The translations under genes and the position numbers were made by a program. A model generated the notes under the pieces. It was not told where the DNA came from. It saw only the letters and a list, made by a program, of their open reading frames with translations, and did no database searches. 64,000 nucleotides of DNA from an uncultured Acetobacterium sp. (GTDB taxonomy: Bacteria > Bacillota > Clostridia > Eubacteriales > Eubacteriaceae), in assembly GCF_963664135.1 (NCBI RefSeq), contig NZ_OY760905.1:1178001-1242000 (forward strand), in the 5' to 3' direction. Below are positions 28,250-37,633 of the stretch, one piece after another (position 1 is the first letter of the stretch; each line of letters starts with the position of its first letter).

Positions 28250-28972
28250 TCAGTCAACTGATTCAAGTGCATTAATCAAACCGTTTCTAAGATAAGTGAT
28301 GGCATGATCTCCATTGTTAAATAATAAGTCTACAACAGATAAATAAGGTAGGAACTTATCTCCTAACTGAGGATAGTCAATAATTTTATAATCGAACCAC
28401 TTCAGATCTATTCGTCTATCTTTCAGCTTTTTCGCATCAGCTTCAAGATATATTTTTGTTCCAACCGTACTGATATATTCTGTCGCACCAACTTTTTGAA
28501 GAACATCAATTACCCGTTCTGTCTTTTTCCCACATAGATCACCTAATTGGGAAGACCTTACAATCTGAGGTTTATTGATACCTAATAAATCAGTCAGTGT
28601 AGAAATAATCGCTAAATTCAAATCAACAAGCTTTTCCCATTTCAAGTCATAGATCTTCTTTATTTCATTCTGATACTCTGAAAAAAAGGGTGCTCGACAA
28701 TAAGAATGATAAATACTCAGCCAATGCTTTCGTTCCCAGCTCATGCTGGTCTTTAATAGGACTTCATCGATATTTGTATCCAAATGTTCTTTATAGCAAG
28801 GAACTGTCAACCACTGAATTTCTCCGTTCGCCATTTTTATTTTATTTCTATGATGCCATGAAGATTTCACAAACTGCACATCATCATAAAAAACAAACAA
28901 ATCGACAATATCCATCATCGCAAAATAACCGATCCAGGGGATATAAGTTGGTTGCATAATGGCAACACGCAT
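28250..28972 (-). CDS. WbqC-like family protein
   Basis: A 240-aa protein with the WbqC opening MRVAIMQPTYIPWIGYF and the following FYDDVQFVKSSWHHRNKIK, WLTVPC and LGDKFL segments. WbqC proteins recur in O-antigen and flagellin-glycan loci, but their reaction is not established. I use the ATG at 28972; a GTG three codons upstream is also open. Located between pseI and pseG. Confidence 0.75.
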   Translation of the reverse strand: MRVAIMQPTYIPWIGYFAMMDIVDLFVFYDDVQFVKSSWHHRNKIKMANGEIQWLTVPCYKEHLDTNIDEVLLKTSMSWERKHWLSIYHSYCRAPFFSEYQNEIKKIYDLKWEKLVDLNLAIISTLTDLLGINKPQIVRSSQLGDLCGKKTERVIDVLQKVGATEYISTVGTKIYLEADAKKLKDRRIDLKWFDYKIIDYPQLGDKFLPYLSVVDLLFNNGDHAITYLRNGLINALESVD

Positions 28973-29003
28973 AACAATCACACTTTCTTCTGTTTATTCA
29001 ATT

Positions 29004-30041
29004 CTACAAAATCAGGTCCCAATTAATCGGTGTTCCGCGTTCAATATCTTTTTTTGCAGTTTTTCCAATCAAAGTCTCAAAATTTTCGGGTGCCAGACCA
29101 TAAGCCGGGCGAATAATTCTAATATTATCTTCTGTTAATCTTGTTCCCTTACTTATATCTTCGACTGCAAAAATTGATCTTCTAAAATTTCGACTGTATT
29201 CTTCTTCTACCGTTAAGTCATAAGAAACGACTCCCAGTGCTTTTTCCGTTAGTCTGATGTCTTCAATCATTTTTTTTAGTTCCTCAGGGTCCATTGAAAA
29301 CGAAGAGTCAACACTTTCAAAACCCTTATCAAGGCAAAAATGCTTTTCAATGATACTCGCCCCCAATGCGACCGCCGTGATCGCTGAGATTGAACCAAGC
29401 GTGTGATCTGATAAACCAACCGGTACATTGAATCTCGTTTTCATATCGACGATCGTATTTAAATTCATACCTTCTATTGGTGCTGGATAAGCACTCGAAC
29501 ATTTTAATAAGGATACGCCTGATATGGACTGGCTCGTTATTGTATCTACCGCCTTGGTAATCTCTTTTATTGTTCCCATTCCGGTTGAGACAATCATTGG
29601 TTTATTCATGCTTGCTACATACTTGATTAAAGGGATGTCCGTTAACTCTTGTGATGCTATTTTATAACAATCAATTCCGATTTTTTCCAGATGATCAACG
29701 GCAGTCATATCAAATGGAGTAGCCAAAAAATCAATATTTATTCTATCTGCCTCTTCTTTTAAAATACTTAGCCATTCCCATGGTGTATATGCTTTTTTGT
29801 ACAAATTATAAAGATTTTGATTTTTCCAAGTACCTTTTTCTATTTGAAAAAAAATCTTATCACTGTCAATTGTCATGGTGTCCGGGGTGTAAACTTGCAC
29901 TTTCAAACAATCTGCACCGCAACTCTTTGCGGCCTGGAGAATTTTAATCGCTCTGGATAATTCCCCCCCATGATTTGCAGACATTTCAGCAATTATATAA
30001 GTAGGATATCCCTCACCAATTTCTTTGTTTTTTATTATCAT
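29004..30041 (-). CDS. pseI: PseI, pseudaminic acid synthase
   Basis: Condenses phosphoenolpyruvate with the trideoxy diacetamido hexose to give pseudaminic acid. The 345-aa protein has the NeuB-type TIM barrel (AEMSANHGGELSRAI, LKVQVYTPDTMT, DFLATPFDM, GLSDHTLG, EKHFCLD) and a C-terminal antifreeze-like SAF domain (about 285-345). The YTPDTMT motif favours PseI over sialic or legionaminic synthases. A strong GGAGGT site precedes it, 15 bp after pseH. Confidence 0.93.
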   Translation of the reverse strand: MIIKNKEIGEGYPTYIIAEMSANHGGELSRAIKILQAAKSCGADCLKVQVYTPDTMTIDSDKIFFQIEKGTWKNQNLYNLYKKAYTPWEWLSILKEEADRINIDFLATPFDMTAVDHLEKIGIDCYKIASQELTDIPLIKYVASMNKPMIVSTGMGTIKEITKAVDTITSQSISGVSLLKCSSAYPAPIEGMNLNTIVDMKTRFNVPVGLSDHTLGSISAITAVALGASIIEKHFCLDKGFESVDSSFSMDPEELKKMIEDIRLTEKALGVVSYDLTVEEEYSRNFRRSIFAVEDISKGTRLTEDNIRIIRPAYGLAPENFETLIGKTAKKDIERGTPINWDLIL

Positions 30042-30056
30042 TAGAGATTACCTCCT

Positions 30057-30572
30057 CTATGTTTTTAAAAAATTCGCTCTACTCAATTCCATTTTCTTTA
30101 TTTCAAAACCTCGTTCTTCCCATTGTTTATCAATATTTTTTTCATCAAGTTCAACAAATCCATATCTTAAATATAAATTGATAGCTACATTATTTGACGC
30201 TGCGACATGCAAAGATATTTTCAAAAAACCTAATTTAGAAAAACCAAAGTTCAATAAGGATAACAGGGCTATCTTTCCCCAACCTTTTCCTCTTGAATTC
30301 ACATCACCGATATAAATCCATAATTCTGCTTCTTTATTCTTTTTATCAATATTTTTCAACCCACAATTGCCAACGTGTTTTTCATCTGCATAAATTGCAA
30401 AAACAATTTGACTCTCATCATTTAAAATTTTAGAAAAATAATTTAGGTTTCCTTCTTTAGTAATTTCACCTCTTAATAGAAACGTCTTCTTGAACTCCTC
30501 TTGACTCACCCACAAAAAAGTGTTTTCAATATTACCAGTCTCAAATTTCTTTAAAATTATTCCGCTCTTCAA
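30057..30572 (-). CDS. pseH: PseH-type GNAT N-acetyltransferase
   Basis: A 171-aa GNAT protein with IYIGDVNSRGKGWGKIALL (acetyl-CoA pyrophosphate loop) and AASNNVAINLYLRYGF. Placed beside pseI it most likely acetylates the 4-amino group of the PseC product. It appears to start at TTG (30570-30572) with a weak AGG upstream; no nearby ATG keeps the N-terminal strand. Specificity is inferred from context. Confidence 0.8.
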   Translation of the reverse strand: MKSGIILKKFETGNIENTFLWVSQEEFKKTFLLRGEITKEGNLNYFSKILNDESQIVFAIYADEKHVGNCGLKNIDKKNKEAELWIYIGDVNSRGKGWGKIALLSLLNFGFSKLGFLKISLHVAASNNVAINLYLRYGFVELDEKNIDKQWEERGFEIKKMELSRANFLKT

Positions 30573-30588
30573 CGTAATAACCTACTAC

Positions 30589-31656
30589 CTAAATGTCATA
30601 ATCTGTACAGTTTCTACAGAACTCGATTTCTGACATCCGCCCAGACTGATTTAATTCAAGTATTTTTTTTCTCTCCTCACCGTTCCATATTTCGAAAAGT
30701 GATTTTTCATTTATATTTCCTAGTGATATCTCCCCATTGTAAGCTGCATCACACAACGTTACTTCGCCATTGGAACAGATAAAACAATCATTTCTCGAAA
30801 CTCTCAAACAAGAAGTTAACGGTTTTCGATCTCTTTGTTTATTTCCAAAGCTATTGTTTGGCAAATTGACGTACTCAAGCATATTAACACTAACTATATC
30901 TGCTCGTTTATAATGTTTCTTGATAAATAAATCCACTTCATGCTTCGTTGTTTCTTGTTCAATCATTTGACAATGAATAAAGGGTTTTCCTTTCACCATC
31001 GATTCTTCTTTTATTCTATATAGCACCTCTAAATTATTTTGCACTAAATCAAATTTTTCTTTCGGAGCAACTGTCCCATAGGTTTCAGCCGTAACCGCAT
31101 GTGCTGAAAAATTAATGTAGTCGATATTTGTTTTAACAATAAAACGACTTACATCTTCCGTAAAAAATTCACCATTCGTACTCATCCATACAATTCCTAA
31201 GTTCTTTTTAAGTGACAGATATTCAATAATCTCTTTGAAGTCGGGATGAAGTAAAGACTCTCCTAAATGATATGTCCATAATCCTTCAATTCCGTGATCA
31301 TCTATCTCATCCAACACTTTTTTATAGAGATCCTTATCAATATGCATTCTTTCTCGTTTCAGGTTGTTTTGTGGGCACATTCTGCAAAGAAAATTACATT
31401 TACTTGTCATTTCAAATAGAATTCTCCTTGGAAAAGAATTCCTTCCCAGATACTTTTCAACCGGCGGTTGACGTCTAATGGGTACTACTGCCAAACCCTC
31501 CATCGCCAGTTTTTCTGCATATAAAATATTATCTGTCTCATTGAATATTTTCAAATCTTGAGTCATCTTCAAGGGTGTCATATTTCTTAATTCTTCAAAT
31601 GGTTTAATACCTGGATTTTTTATATCATAGTATCTTGATAAATTTATAAACTCCAT
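30589..31656 (-). CDS. Radical SAM/SPASM protein
   Basis: A 355-aa protein with the radical-SAM cluster motif CNFLCRMC near residue 90 and a C-terminal SPASM-type Cys set (CLRVSRNDCFICSNGEVTLC, later FCRNC) for extra iron-sulfur binding. The N-terminal 80 residues are an extension without recognised motifs. It is embedded among pseudaminic-acid genes, 16 bp from pseH, so it probably performs a radical modification of the sugar or its substituent. Substrate unknown. Confidence 0.82.
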   Translation of the reverse strand: MEFINLSRYYDIKNPGIKPFEELRNMTPLKMTQDLKIFNETDNILYAEKLAMEGLAVVPIRRQPPVEKYLGRNSFPRRILFEMTSKCNFLCRMCPQNNLKRERMHIDKDLYKKVLDEIDDHGIEGLWTYHLGESLLHPDFKEIIEYLSLKKNLGIVWMSTNGEFFTEDVSRFIVKTNIDYINFSAHAVTAETYGTVAPKEKFDLVQNNLEVLYRIKEESMVKGKPFIHCQMIEQETTKHEVDLFIKKHYKRADIVSVNMLEYVNLPNNSFGNKQRDRKPLTSCLRVSRNDCFICSNGEVTLCDAAYNGEISLGNINEKSLFEIWNGEERKKILELNQSGRMSEIEFCRNCTDYDI

Positions 31657-31678
31657 ATTTTCTCCCTATAACTTGTAT

Positions 31679-32560
31679 TTAACTTGAGGGATAAGCGTAC
31701 ATAATTATTTGGCGGCCAAGTTCCAGCTCAGCAAGTGACTCATATAACTTATCCAATTTTTCTTTCTTTCCATGCTTTTTCATTAACTGTTCAAAATTTT
31801 GTCTTTTATTATGGCACGATTTACCTAATTCCCCATCATTAACATAAACATCGCCCATCAATAAAAACAGTTCCATTGGAAAAGAAGCTTTTTTATAAAA
31901 AACTTTATACCCACACTTTTCAAGAAGTTGCTCTAAAGACTTTACTGTAAAATAATTAATATGATTTGGTGGCACTAGCCACCATTCCTTTAAGGAATAT
32001 TCTTCATTAGCTACACACTGAAAATCATTGAATTCATTGGGTACATCGATAATCAGCAGGCCATTATTTTTTAGCAGTTTTTCCTTTATGGAAATCAACG
32101 TTTTAGCCGGCTCCCTCAAATGTTCTAATACATTTAATAAGAGAACAATATCAAATAATTTTGAACCAACACAATCAAAGTTTTCGACACCTGAACAAAA
32201 AACATCAAAACCTTTCTTTTTTGCGTATTTAACCCCTTCTGGCGCTGGCTCCAATCCACTTACTTGTAATTGTTTATTATGAAAATACTCTAATGCCTGG
32301 CCAAATCCAAATCCGATTTCAAACATTGATCGTCCGTTCATTTCTTCAAAATAAGTTTCACAAACTGAAAAAATATCTTCGTATTGTGATTCGAAGAAAT
32401 TCACTTCCTCTAATTTAGTCTCAAGAGCTGAATCATTAAAGCCTTCATAACTTGAAGAATAAAATTCTTCTTTATAATATTTTTCAACATCTTCTTGTGA
32501 CGGCAAAGGATCGACCCGCAAATAACCATATGAGTCATCTTTAATTATTTTATACTTCAT
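31679..32560 (-). CDS. Class I SAM-dependent methyltransferase
   Basis: A 293-aa methyltransferase. Motif I is SMFEIGFGFGQALEYF, the acidic loop is GLEPAP, and NVLEHLREP and LIIDVPNEFNDF follow, then PPNHINYFTVKSLEQLLEKCGYKV, typical of methyltransferases acting on sugars in glycan loci. The N-terminus lacks the Cys-rich domain of classical sugar C-methyltransferases. Between the radical SAM gene (22 bp) and the class III aminotransferase gene (101 bp). Confidence 0.75.
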   Translation of the reverse strand: MKYKIIKDDSYGYLRVDPLPSQEDVEKYYKEEFYSSSYEGFNDSALETKLEEVNFFESQYEDIFSVCETYFEEMNGRSMFEIGFGFGQALEYFHNKQLQVSGLEPAPEGVKYAKKKGFDVFCSGVENFDCVGSKLFDIVLLLNVLEHLREPAKTLISIKEKLLKNNGLLIIDVPNEFNDFQCVANEEYSLKEWWLVPPNHINYFTVKSLEQLLEKCGYKVFYKKASFPMELFLLMGDVYVNDGELGKSCHNKRQNFEQLMKKHGKKEKLDKLYESLAELELGRQIIMYAYPSS

Positions 32561-32661
32561 ACCAATTCTTTCCCTCCATTTGAGCCTGTCATAAAAGTCT
32601 TCATGTACTTGTCCATTTCACAAAATGACCAAAAATACGTAACCTGTATCTAACAACTAAC

Positions 32662-33948
32662 TTATCTTTTGAAAATCGGGTCTATTTTTCCGCCTTTTAG
32701 AATGTTTTTTGTCGAATTATTTTCTATTGCTTTCTTAATATCACACATACCCATATCAGCAACAGTTAAATAAGCCTCAATCTCATCTTTTGAATGGGAT
32801 AAATTAATGTTATTAATCCCTAAGCTGAGAATACCATCTGTTAGCATCTTCTGCTGAAAAATACTATTAATCTCCAGATAGCTCAAATCATTAATGCCAT
32901 TAAAGACTAATCCCTGATGTGGAGCAAGGCCATGCGTAACCAGCACCTCTTCTAATCCATTTTTTAAAATTAATCTTTGAATACCTTCCTGCATCTGCTT
33001 ACCCAGCGACCAGAATTTATCAAAAGCTTTTTCAGCTACTAGAATTTCAATGGTTTTTAACGCTGCTGCCATAGATAAAGTTTCATCACCAAAGGTTGTC
33101 GAAACGAAGACGCCCTCAGAGATCAAATCGACTATTTCTTTTTTTCCTGCCACTGCAGATATAGGCATTCCGTTGGCCATCCCTTTACCAAAAGCAATCA
33201 GATCAGGTGATACATTGTAAAGCTCTGATGCTCCACCAAGTACATATCTAAACCCGGATACTACCTCATCAAAAATTAAAACTACACTGTTTTTCTGTGT
33301 AATTTCCCTCAATTTTTGCAAATAGCCTTCATCTGGTCCATTACCTTGTATCGGTTCAAGGATTATACCTGCTATTTGTCCTTTATATTCACAAAGCAAC
33401 TGTTCAAGTGCGTCAATATTATTATAGTCAACATTTTTAGTCAACTGCCTTATTTGTTCTGGTATACCTCGATGATTGGCCGTTGAGCCAATATACCAAT
33501 CATGCATGCCATGATAGCCACAAACTACAATGATATCCTTGCCCGTGTAAGCCCTGGCTAATCGAACGGCAGCTTCTGTGGCATCCGATCCATTTTTTAC
33601 AAAGCGGACCATTTCAGCACAGGGAATTATTTCAACTAATTTTTCTGCCAATTCAATGGATATCGGTGATGGTTGAGAGAAAATAATTCCTTTTTCCAAT
33701 TGTTTAATAATCGCTTCATTGACCCGTTCATCGTTATAACCAATGGTAATGGGACCCAAAGCACATACGAAATCGATATATTCATTTCCATCAATATCCC
33801 ATACGCGAGATCCTTTTCCCCGCTCAATAAACGACGGACCATAACCTTCGCCATAATATCTGAAACTTCGACTGTATGTTTGTGCCCCTAAAGGTGTCAG
33901 CTCTCGTGCTTTTTTTAATAATTCAATGCTCTTTTTATATTTATTCAT
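32662..33948 (-). CDS. Class III aminotransferase (glutamate-1-semialdehyde aminomutase-like)
   Basis: A 428-aa PLP enzyme: DIDGNEYIDFVCALGP near the N-terminus, VKNGSDATEAAVRLAR phosphate-binding, FDEVVSGFRY with the cofactor Asp, and the Schiff-base Lys in AFGKGMANGMP (about residue 265). No haem genes are nearby, so it is unlikely to be HemL. Together with the preceding aldo-keto reductase it may make an amino-bearing substituent or second sugar for the flagellin glycan (inference). GAGGT RBS, 9 bp after the reductase. Confidence 0.8.
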   Translation of the reverse strand: MNKYKKSIELLKKARELTPLGAQTYSRSFRYYGEGYGPSFIERGKGSRVWDIDGNEYIDFVCALGPITIGYNDERVNEAIIKQLEKGIIFSQPSPISIELAEKLVEIIPCAEMVRFVKNGSDATEAAVRLARAYTGKDIIVVCGYHGMHDWYIGSTANHRGIPEQIRQLTKNVDYNNIDALEQLLCEYKGQIAGIILEPIQGNGPDEGYLQKLREITQKNSVVLIFDEVVSGFRYVLGGASELYNVSPDLIAFGKGMANGMPISAVAGKKEIVDLISEGVFVSTTFGDETLSMAAALKTIEILVAEKAFDKFWSLGKQMQEGIQRLILKNGLEEVLVTHGLAPHQGLVFNGINDLSYLEINSIFQQKMLTDGILSLGINNINLSHSKDEIEAYLTVADMGMCDIKKAIENNSTKNILKGGKIDPIFKR

Positions 33949-33957
33949 TCAACTACC

Positions 33958-34860
33958 TCACTCTTTCGCCCATAGACTTGGAAAAATGATGCTTTCTTCA
34001 ATCTTCGAAAATGTTTCTTTGATTTCTTTGATATAGTTTTTATCAATCTCATTTTTTTCAAGAATAGCAATGTCTCTAATCAGTTGGTCTTGATTGTCCA
34101 CCCCAAACACCAGATAATCGAAATTAGTATTTTTGTAGCTAAACAGGATGGCACCTTCATCTTTTGTCATACCATACTTTATTAAAATCTCTTTGTATTG
34201 AAGTAAATATTTTTTTGCATGTTTAAGATGCGGTGGTAATTTATTCGCATCCATCAATAATAGCCCTTGTAAAAAAGCGCTTCGACTAAAAACCTTGATA
34301 TTATTCTTTTTTGCTGTTTCAAAAAAGTGTTCCCGATCCATCCTTTGATCAAAAATATTATACGGCACTTGAATATAATCGATGCGATCTGAAGAAACTA
34401 CATCCATTGCATGATTAAAATCATAAATTGATACCCCGATGTTTTTAACCAGTCCTTTTTCTTTAGAACGTATCAGACCTTCGATAACTTCCGCATAATA
34501 AAAATCCGTTGGGGTATGTAGTAAATAACCATTTAATATGTCTATATTCATTTTTTTTAATGATTTCACAATTTCATTTTCAACTGTAATTTCTTTATTA
34601 TTAAGGCATTTATCAATCAAATTTGGTTTTAATTTTGATATTACTTCAAATTTATGATTAGCCCCTCGATTGATTATATATTCTCCTAATAACTCTTCTG
34701 CATTCCCATAGGCAGCCGCTGTATCTATATATTTTATCCCTCTGTCAGCAGCAATATCCAACATCTCAAATACATCAGCTTTACCTGGTTTTCCAACTTT
34801 ATTATTCACACCATAGTCAAGGCCAAATTGAACAGTTCCCAGGCACAGTCGGCTATTCAT
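33958..34860 (-). CDS. Aldo/keto reductase
   Basis: A 300-aa AKR-fold oxidoreductase: CLGTVQFGLDYGV, IDTAAAYGNAEELLG with the catalytic Asp and Tyr, LLHTP, and GVSIYD. Its start overlaps the SpsF-type gene by 8 bp, so the two are translated together. Such reductases appear next to SpsF/PseF-like genes in other nonulosonate loci. The reaction here is unknown. Confidence 0.8.
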   Translation of the reverse strand: MNSRLCLGTVQFGLDYGVNNKVGKPGKADVFEMLDIAADRGIKYIDTAAAYGNAEELLGEYIINRGANHKFEVISKLKPNLIDKCLNNKEITVENEIVKSLKKMNIDILNGYLLHTPTDFYYAEVIEGLIRSKEKGLVKNIGVSIYDFNHAMDVVSSDRIDYIQVPYNIFDQRMDREHFFETAKKNNIKVFSRSAFLQGLLLMDANKLPPHLKHAKKYLLQYKEILIKYGMTKDEGAILFSYKNTNFDYLVFGVDNQDQLIRDIAILEKNEIDKNYIKEIKETFSKIEESIIFPSLWAKE

Positions 34861-35638
34861 TTAAATCGCCGCTTTCAATTTTTTTATCTGCTTCCAGAGA
34901 TTTTAAAAAACCTTCATTTCTGGCATATTTATTATTTATTTCGATCAATTGCGGATTATCATTCAAAAAAGAAAGGATATCTTCAGTATTAAACACATCA
35001 TCCTGTGAGTATAGCTTCTCATATATTATACTAATTAATTGATAGTCCTCGATTTCATCGAGCGTCCAACGATAATGTGATAAATCCGTTGAGTTTTTAT
35101 AACTTCCGATTTTGAACAACTGTTCATTATTTCGGATATATGGTGTAACATGTTCTCTTTCTGAAGGTAATTTTGCTTCTTCCCAAGATTTTTCCAGTGC
35201 GGAAAATAAAAAAACCTCGACATCTAAGCCATCTGGATAGGTAGGTTCTAGTGCATTTGAAAGATAATCAAAATCATTCTCCAAAAAATATTTAATGACC
35301 TGATCAATAATAAACGGATCGATCAAGGGGCAATCAGCAGTAATTCTGACTACCATATCCTTTTTTGATAAACCTTGTTGTTTGCAACATTGATAAAATC
35401 GATCTAATACATCATCTTCGCTGCCTCTAAAACACTCAATATTCTCTTTTTTACAATACTCCAATACTCTATCATCACTCTTTTCATCTGTTGTTGCAAT
35501 GATAACCTTGTCAATCATTTTACTTTTATTTGCTCGATTATATACATGAAATAAATCTGGTTTTCCGCTAAATTCCATGAATATTTTACCTGGTAATCTT
35601 GTTGAACCTGTTCTCGCCTGGATCAAACCTAGTATCAA
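34853..35638 (-). CDS. pseF: SpsF/PseF-type CMP-pseudaminic acid cytidylyltransferase
   Basis: Activates the nonulosonic acid with CTP. The 261-aa nucleotidyltransferase opens with LGLIQARTGSTRLPGK, then GSEDDVLDRFY, RITADCPLIDP and DGLDVEVF, the SpsF family pattern. I start at TTG 35638, placed 7 bp after GGAGGTG. The ATG at 35653 would lie at that RBS. It is the only CMP-transferase candidate in the island. Separated from pseC by about 100 bp. Confidence 0.82.
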   Translation of the reverse strand: MILGLIQARTGSTRLPGKIFMEFSGKPDLFHVYNRANKSKMIDKVIIATTDEKSDDRVLEYCKKENIECFRGSEDDVLDRFYQCCKQQGLSKKDMVVRITADCPLIDPFIIDQVIKYFLENDFDYLSNALEPTYPDGLDVEVFLFSALEKSWEEAKLPSEREHVTPYIRNNEQLFKIGSYKNSTDLSHYRWTLDEIEDYQLISIIYEKLYSQDDVFNTEDILSFLNDNPQLIEINNKYARNEGFLKSLEADKKIESGDLNE

Positions 35639-35739
35639 AGCTAACACCTCCATAATTTATTTATCTACTGTATAATCAAATTAACCAAGCATTTTTAATT
35701 TATCACAAACTATAATTTGATCATTGCACTTAAATGTTG

Positions 35740-36945
35740 CTAAATTTTATAATAATTAATAACCTTAATCACACCGCGAATTACGTCCTCTACATCCTGA
35801 TCACTCATACTCGGAAATAATGGTAATGTTATTATTCTTTCATATAATTGTTCGGTATTTTTACATAACCCTTTTTTATAGCCCAAACTCATATAATATG
35901 GATGAAGATAGACTGGTAAATAATGCACATTTACACCAATGTTTTCAGCGTGAAGTGCTAAATAAAATTCTTTTCTATCTACTTTTAATCTGTCCAAGTT
36001 CAATTTTATGATATATAAATGCCAACCTGAATTTGAATAATCTTCCTCATAAGGTGTTATGATTTCCGCAACATCACTAAACGCTTCCTGATAGCGCTTG
36101 ACGATTGCTCTTCTTCTCGTGAGAAAGCTATTCAATTTCTTCATCTGACTGATTCCCAGCGCGCATTGAATATCCGTAATTCGATAGTTATAACCTAATT
36201 CGATTTGTTCATAATACCACGGTCCATCGTTATCTGTTAATAACTCCGAGTCACGTGTAATACCATGACTTCTAAAAAGAAGCATTTTTTTATATAAATG
36301 CTCATCATCGGTTACCACCATCCCACCTTCTCCTGTCGTTATGGGCTTGACCGGATGAAAACTAAATACTGTCATATCCGCTTTCGTTCCGATTTTTTTG
36401 CCCTTATATTCACTGCCTAAGGCGTGGGCAGAATCTTCAATTATCATTAAGTTGTTCTTTTTTGCAATCTTGATTATTTCGTCCATATCGACTGCCTGGC
36501 CGGTAAAATCGACCGGAATTATCGCTTTTGTTTTGCTGGTAATTTTTTTTTCAATCTCCTTTGGATCAATATTATAGTTTCTTTCATTGATATCAGCAAA
36601 AACCGGGGTTCCATCGCAATATACAACACAATTTGCCGTTGCTGCAAACGTCATTGCTGGAACGATAACTTCATCACCCTTGGTTATTCCAGCTGCATAA
36701 CAAGCCATATGCAAACCTGCCGTGCCGCTAGATACTGCCACGGCATATTTTGCTCCCACATAATTTGCCACACTTTTTTCAAAAGCTTCAATTTGCGGAC
36801 CAGTGGTTAAAAAATCACTTTTCAATATTTCAACCACCGCGTTTATATCCGCTTGATCAATATATTGTTTGCCATAACTTAAGCAGGTTTTTCTTATTGC
36901 TATACCATCGTGAATTGCCAGTTTGTTTTCTGTATCCTTAGTCAT
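35740..36945 (-). CDS. pseC: PseC, UDP-4-keto-6-deoxy-AltNAc aminotransferase
   Basis: PLP aminotransferase making UDP-4-amino-4,6-dideoxy-AltNAc. The 401-aa DegT/DnrJ protein shows LSYGKQYIDQADI, FLTTGPQ, SSGTAGLHMAC, EDSAHALGSEYKGKKIG and the PLP Lys in SFHPVKPITTGEGG. I start at ATG 36945, which overlaps the preceding methyltransferase by 8 bp. The frame runs 34 codons further up inside that gene without an RBS. Confidence 0.9.
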   Translation of the reverse strand: MTKDTENKLAIHDGIAIRKTCLSYGKQYIDQADINAVVEILKSDFLTTGPQIEAFEKSVANYVGAKYAVAVSSGTAGLHMACYAAGITKGDEVIVPAMTFAATANCVVYCDGTPVFADINERNYNIDPKEIEKKITSKTKAIIPVDFTGQAVDMDEIIKIAKKNNLMIIEDSAHALGSEYKGKKIGTKADMTVFSFHPVKPITTGEGGMVVTDDEHLYKKMLLFRSHGITRDSELLTDNDGPWYYEQIELGYNYRITDIQCALGISQMKKLNSFLTRRRAIVKRYQEAFSDVAEIITPYEEDYSNSGWHLYIIKLNLDRLKVDRKEFYLALHAENIGVNVHYLPVYLHPYYMSLGYKKGLCKNTEQLYERIITLPLFPSMSDQDVEDVIRGVIKVINYYKI

Positions 36946-37621
36946 TTTCAACTTCAAAATAATATCCCTGTTCATGGTTTTTAAATAAAATATTGCTGGA
37001 AAATCGCTCACTTGTATCGACAATAAAAGGATAGCGGCTGTCTTCAAATTTCTTATTTAATTTTTCAACCAATGTATAGTGGGGAAAAGCAGTAAAAATA
37101 CTAACGTAGTCGCATTTATATGTATATACGTCCTCGCAATGCTTATACATTCTTTTTCTTGGAATTTTTACGTCAAAATCTGAAATTCCTAAAAAACCGC
37201 CGTCTTTTAATACTCGGTCAGTTTCCGAAACAACTTTAGCAAGCAACACTCGATCAACCCAACATAAACAGGCTCCAAAAATGACTATATCGAAATATTC
37301 ATCCGAAAAGTCCAAATCATCAGCGCTTCCCACCGATAAATTAATGCCCTGATACTGTTGTAGACCCATTTCAATTGCTTTTTCAGAAAGGTCTATGCCG
37401 TAACACTCACAACCGATAGTTTGTTTATAAAAATTTAAATTTATTCCATTGCAGCAACCAATCTCCAAAACTCTCATTGAGGAATCAATATATTTTCCAT
37501 ATATTTTGTAAAGATCACTGACTTCTTCAAAATTATTTTCTTTTTGATAATAGTCCTTATTTCGATTTAAATAATTATCAGCTTCACCGTTTAAAAATAT
37601 CTCTTTTTGTCCCATCACCAA
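36938..37621 (-). CDS. Class I SAM-dependent methyltransferase between pseB and pseC
   Basis: A 227-aa methyltransferase: motif I RVLEIGCCNGINLNFY, GIDLSEKAIEMG, then FDIVIFGACLCWVDRV and RVLKDGGFLGISDF. It lies 12 bp after pseB and overlaps pseC, so it is coupled to the first two pathway steps. It may methylate the glycan or a precursor. It is unlike the methyltransferase at 31.7 kb apart from the shared fold. Confidence 0.78.
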   Translation of the reverse strand: MVMGQKEIFLNGEADNYLNRNKDYYQKENNFEEVSDLYKIYGKYIDSSMRVLEIGCCNGINLNFYKQTIGCECYGIDLSEKAIEMGLQQYQGINLSVGSADDLDFSDEYFDIVIFGACLCWVDRVLLAKVVSETDRVLKDGGFLGISDFDVKIPRKRMYKHCEDVYTYKCDYVSIFTAFPHYTLVEKLNKKFEDSRYPFIVDTSERFSSNILFKNHEQGYYFEVEND

Positions 37622-37633
37622 ACCTCATTCGTT

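Noticed and set aside
32662..33948. HemL, glutamate-1-semialdehyde aminomutase for haem
   Set aside because: Same fold, but no tetrapyrrole genes nearby and it is embedded in glycan genes; called a class III aminotransferase.
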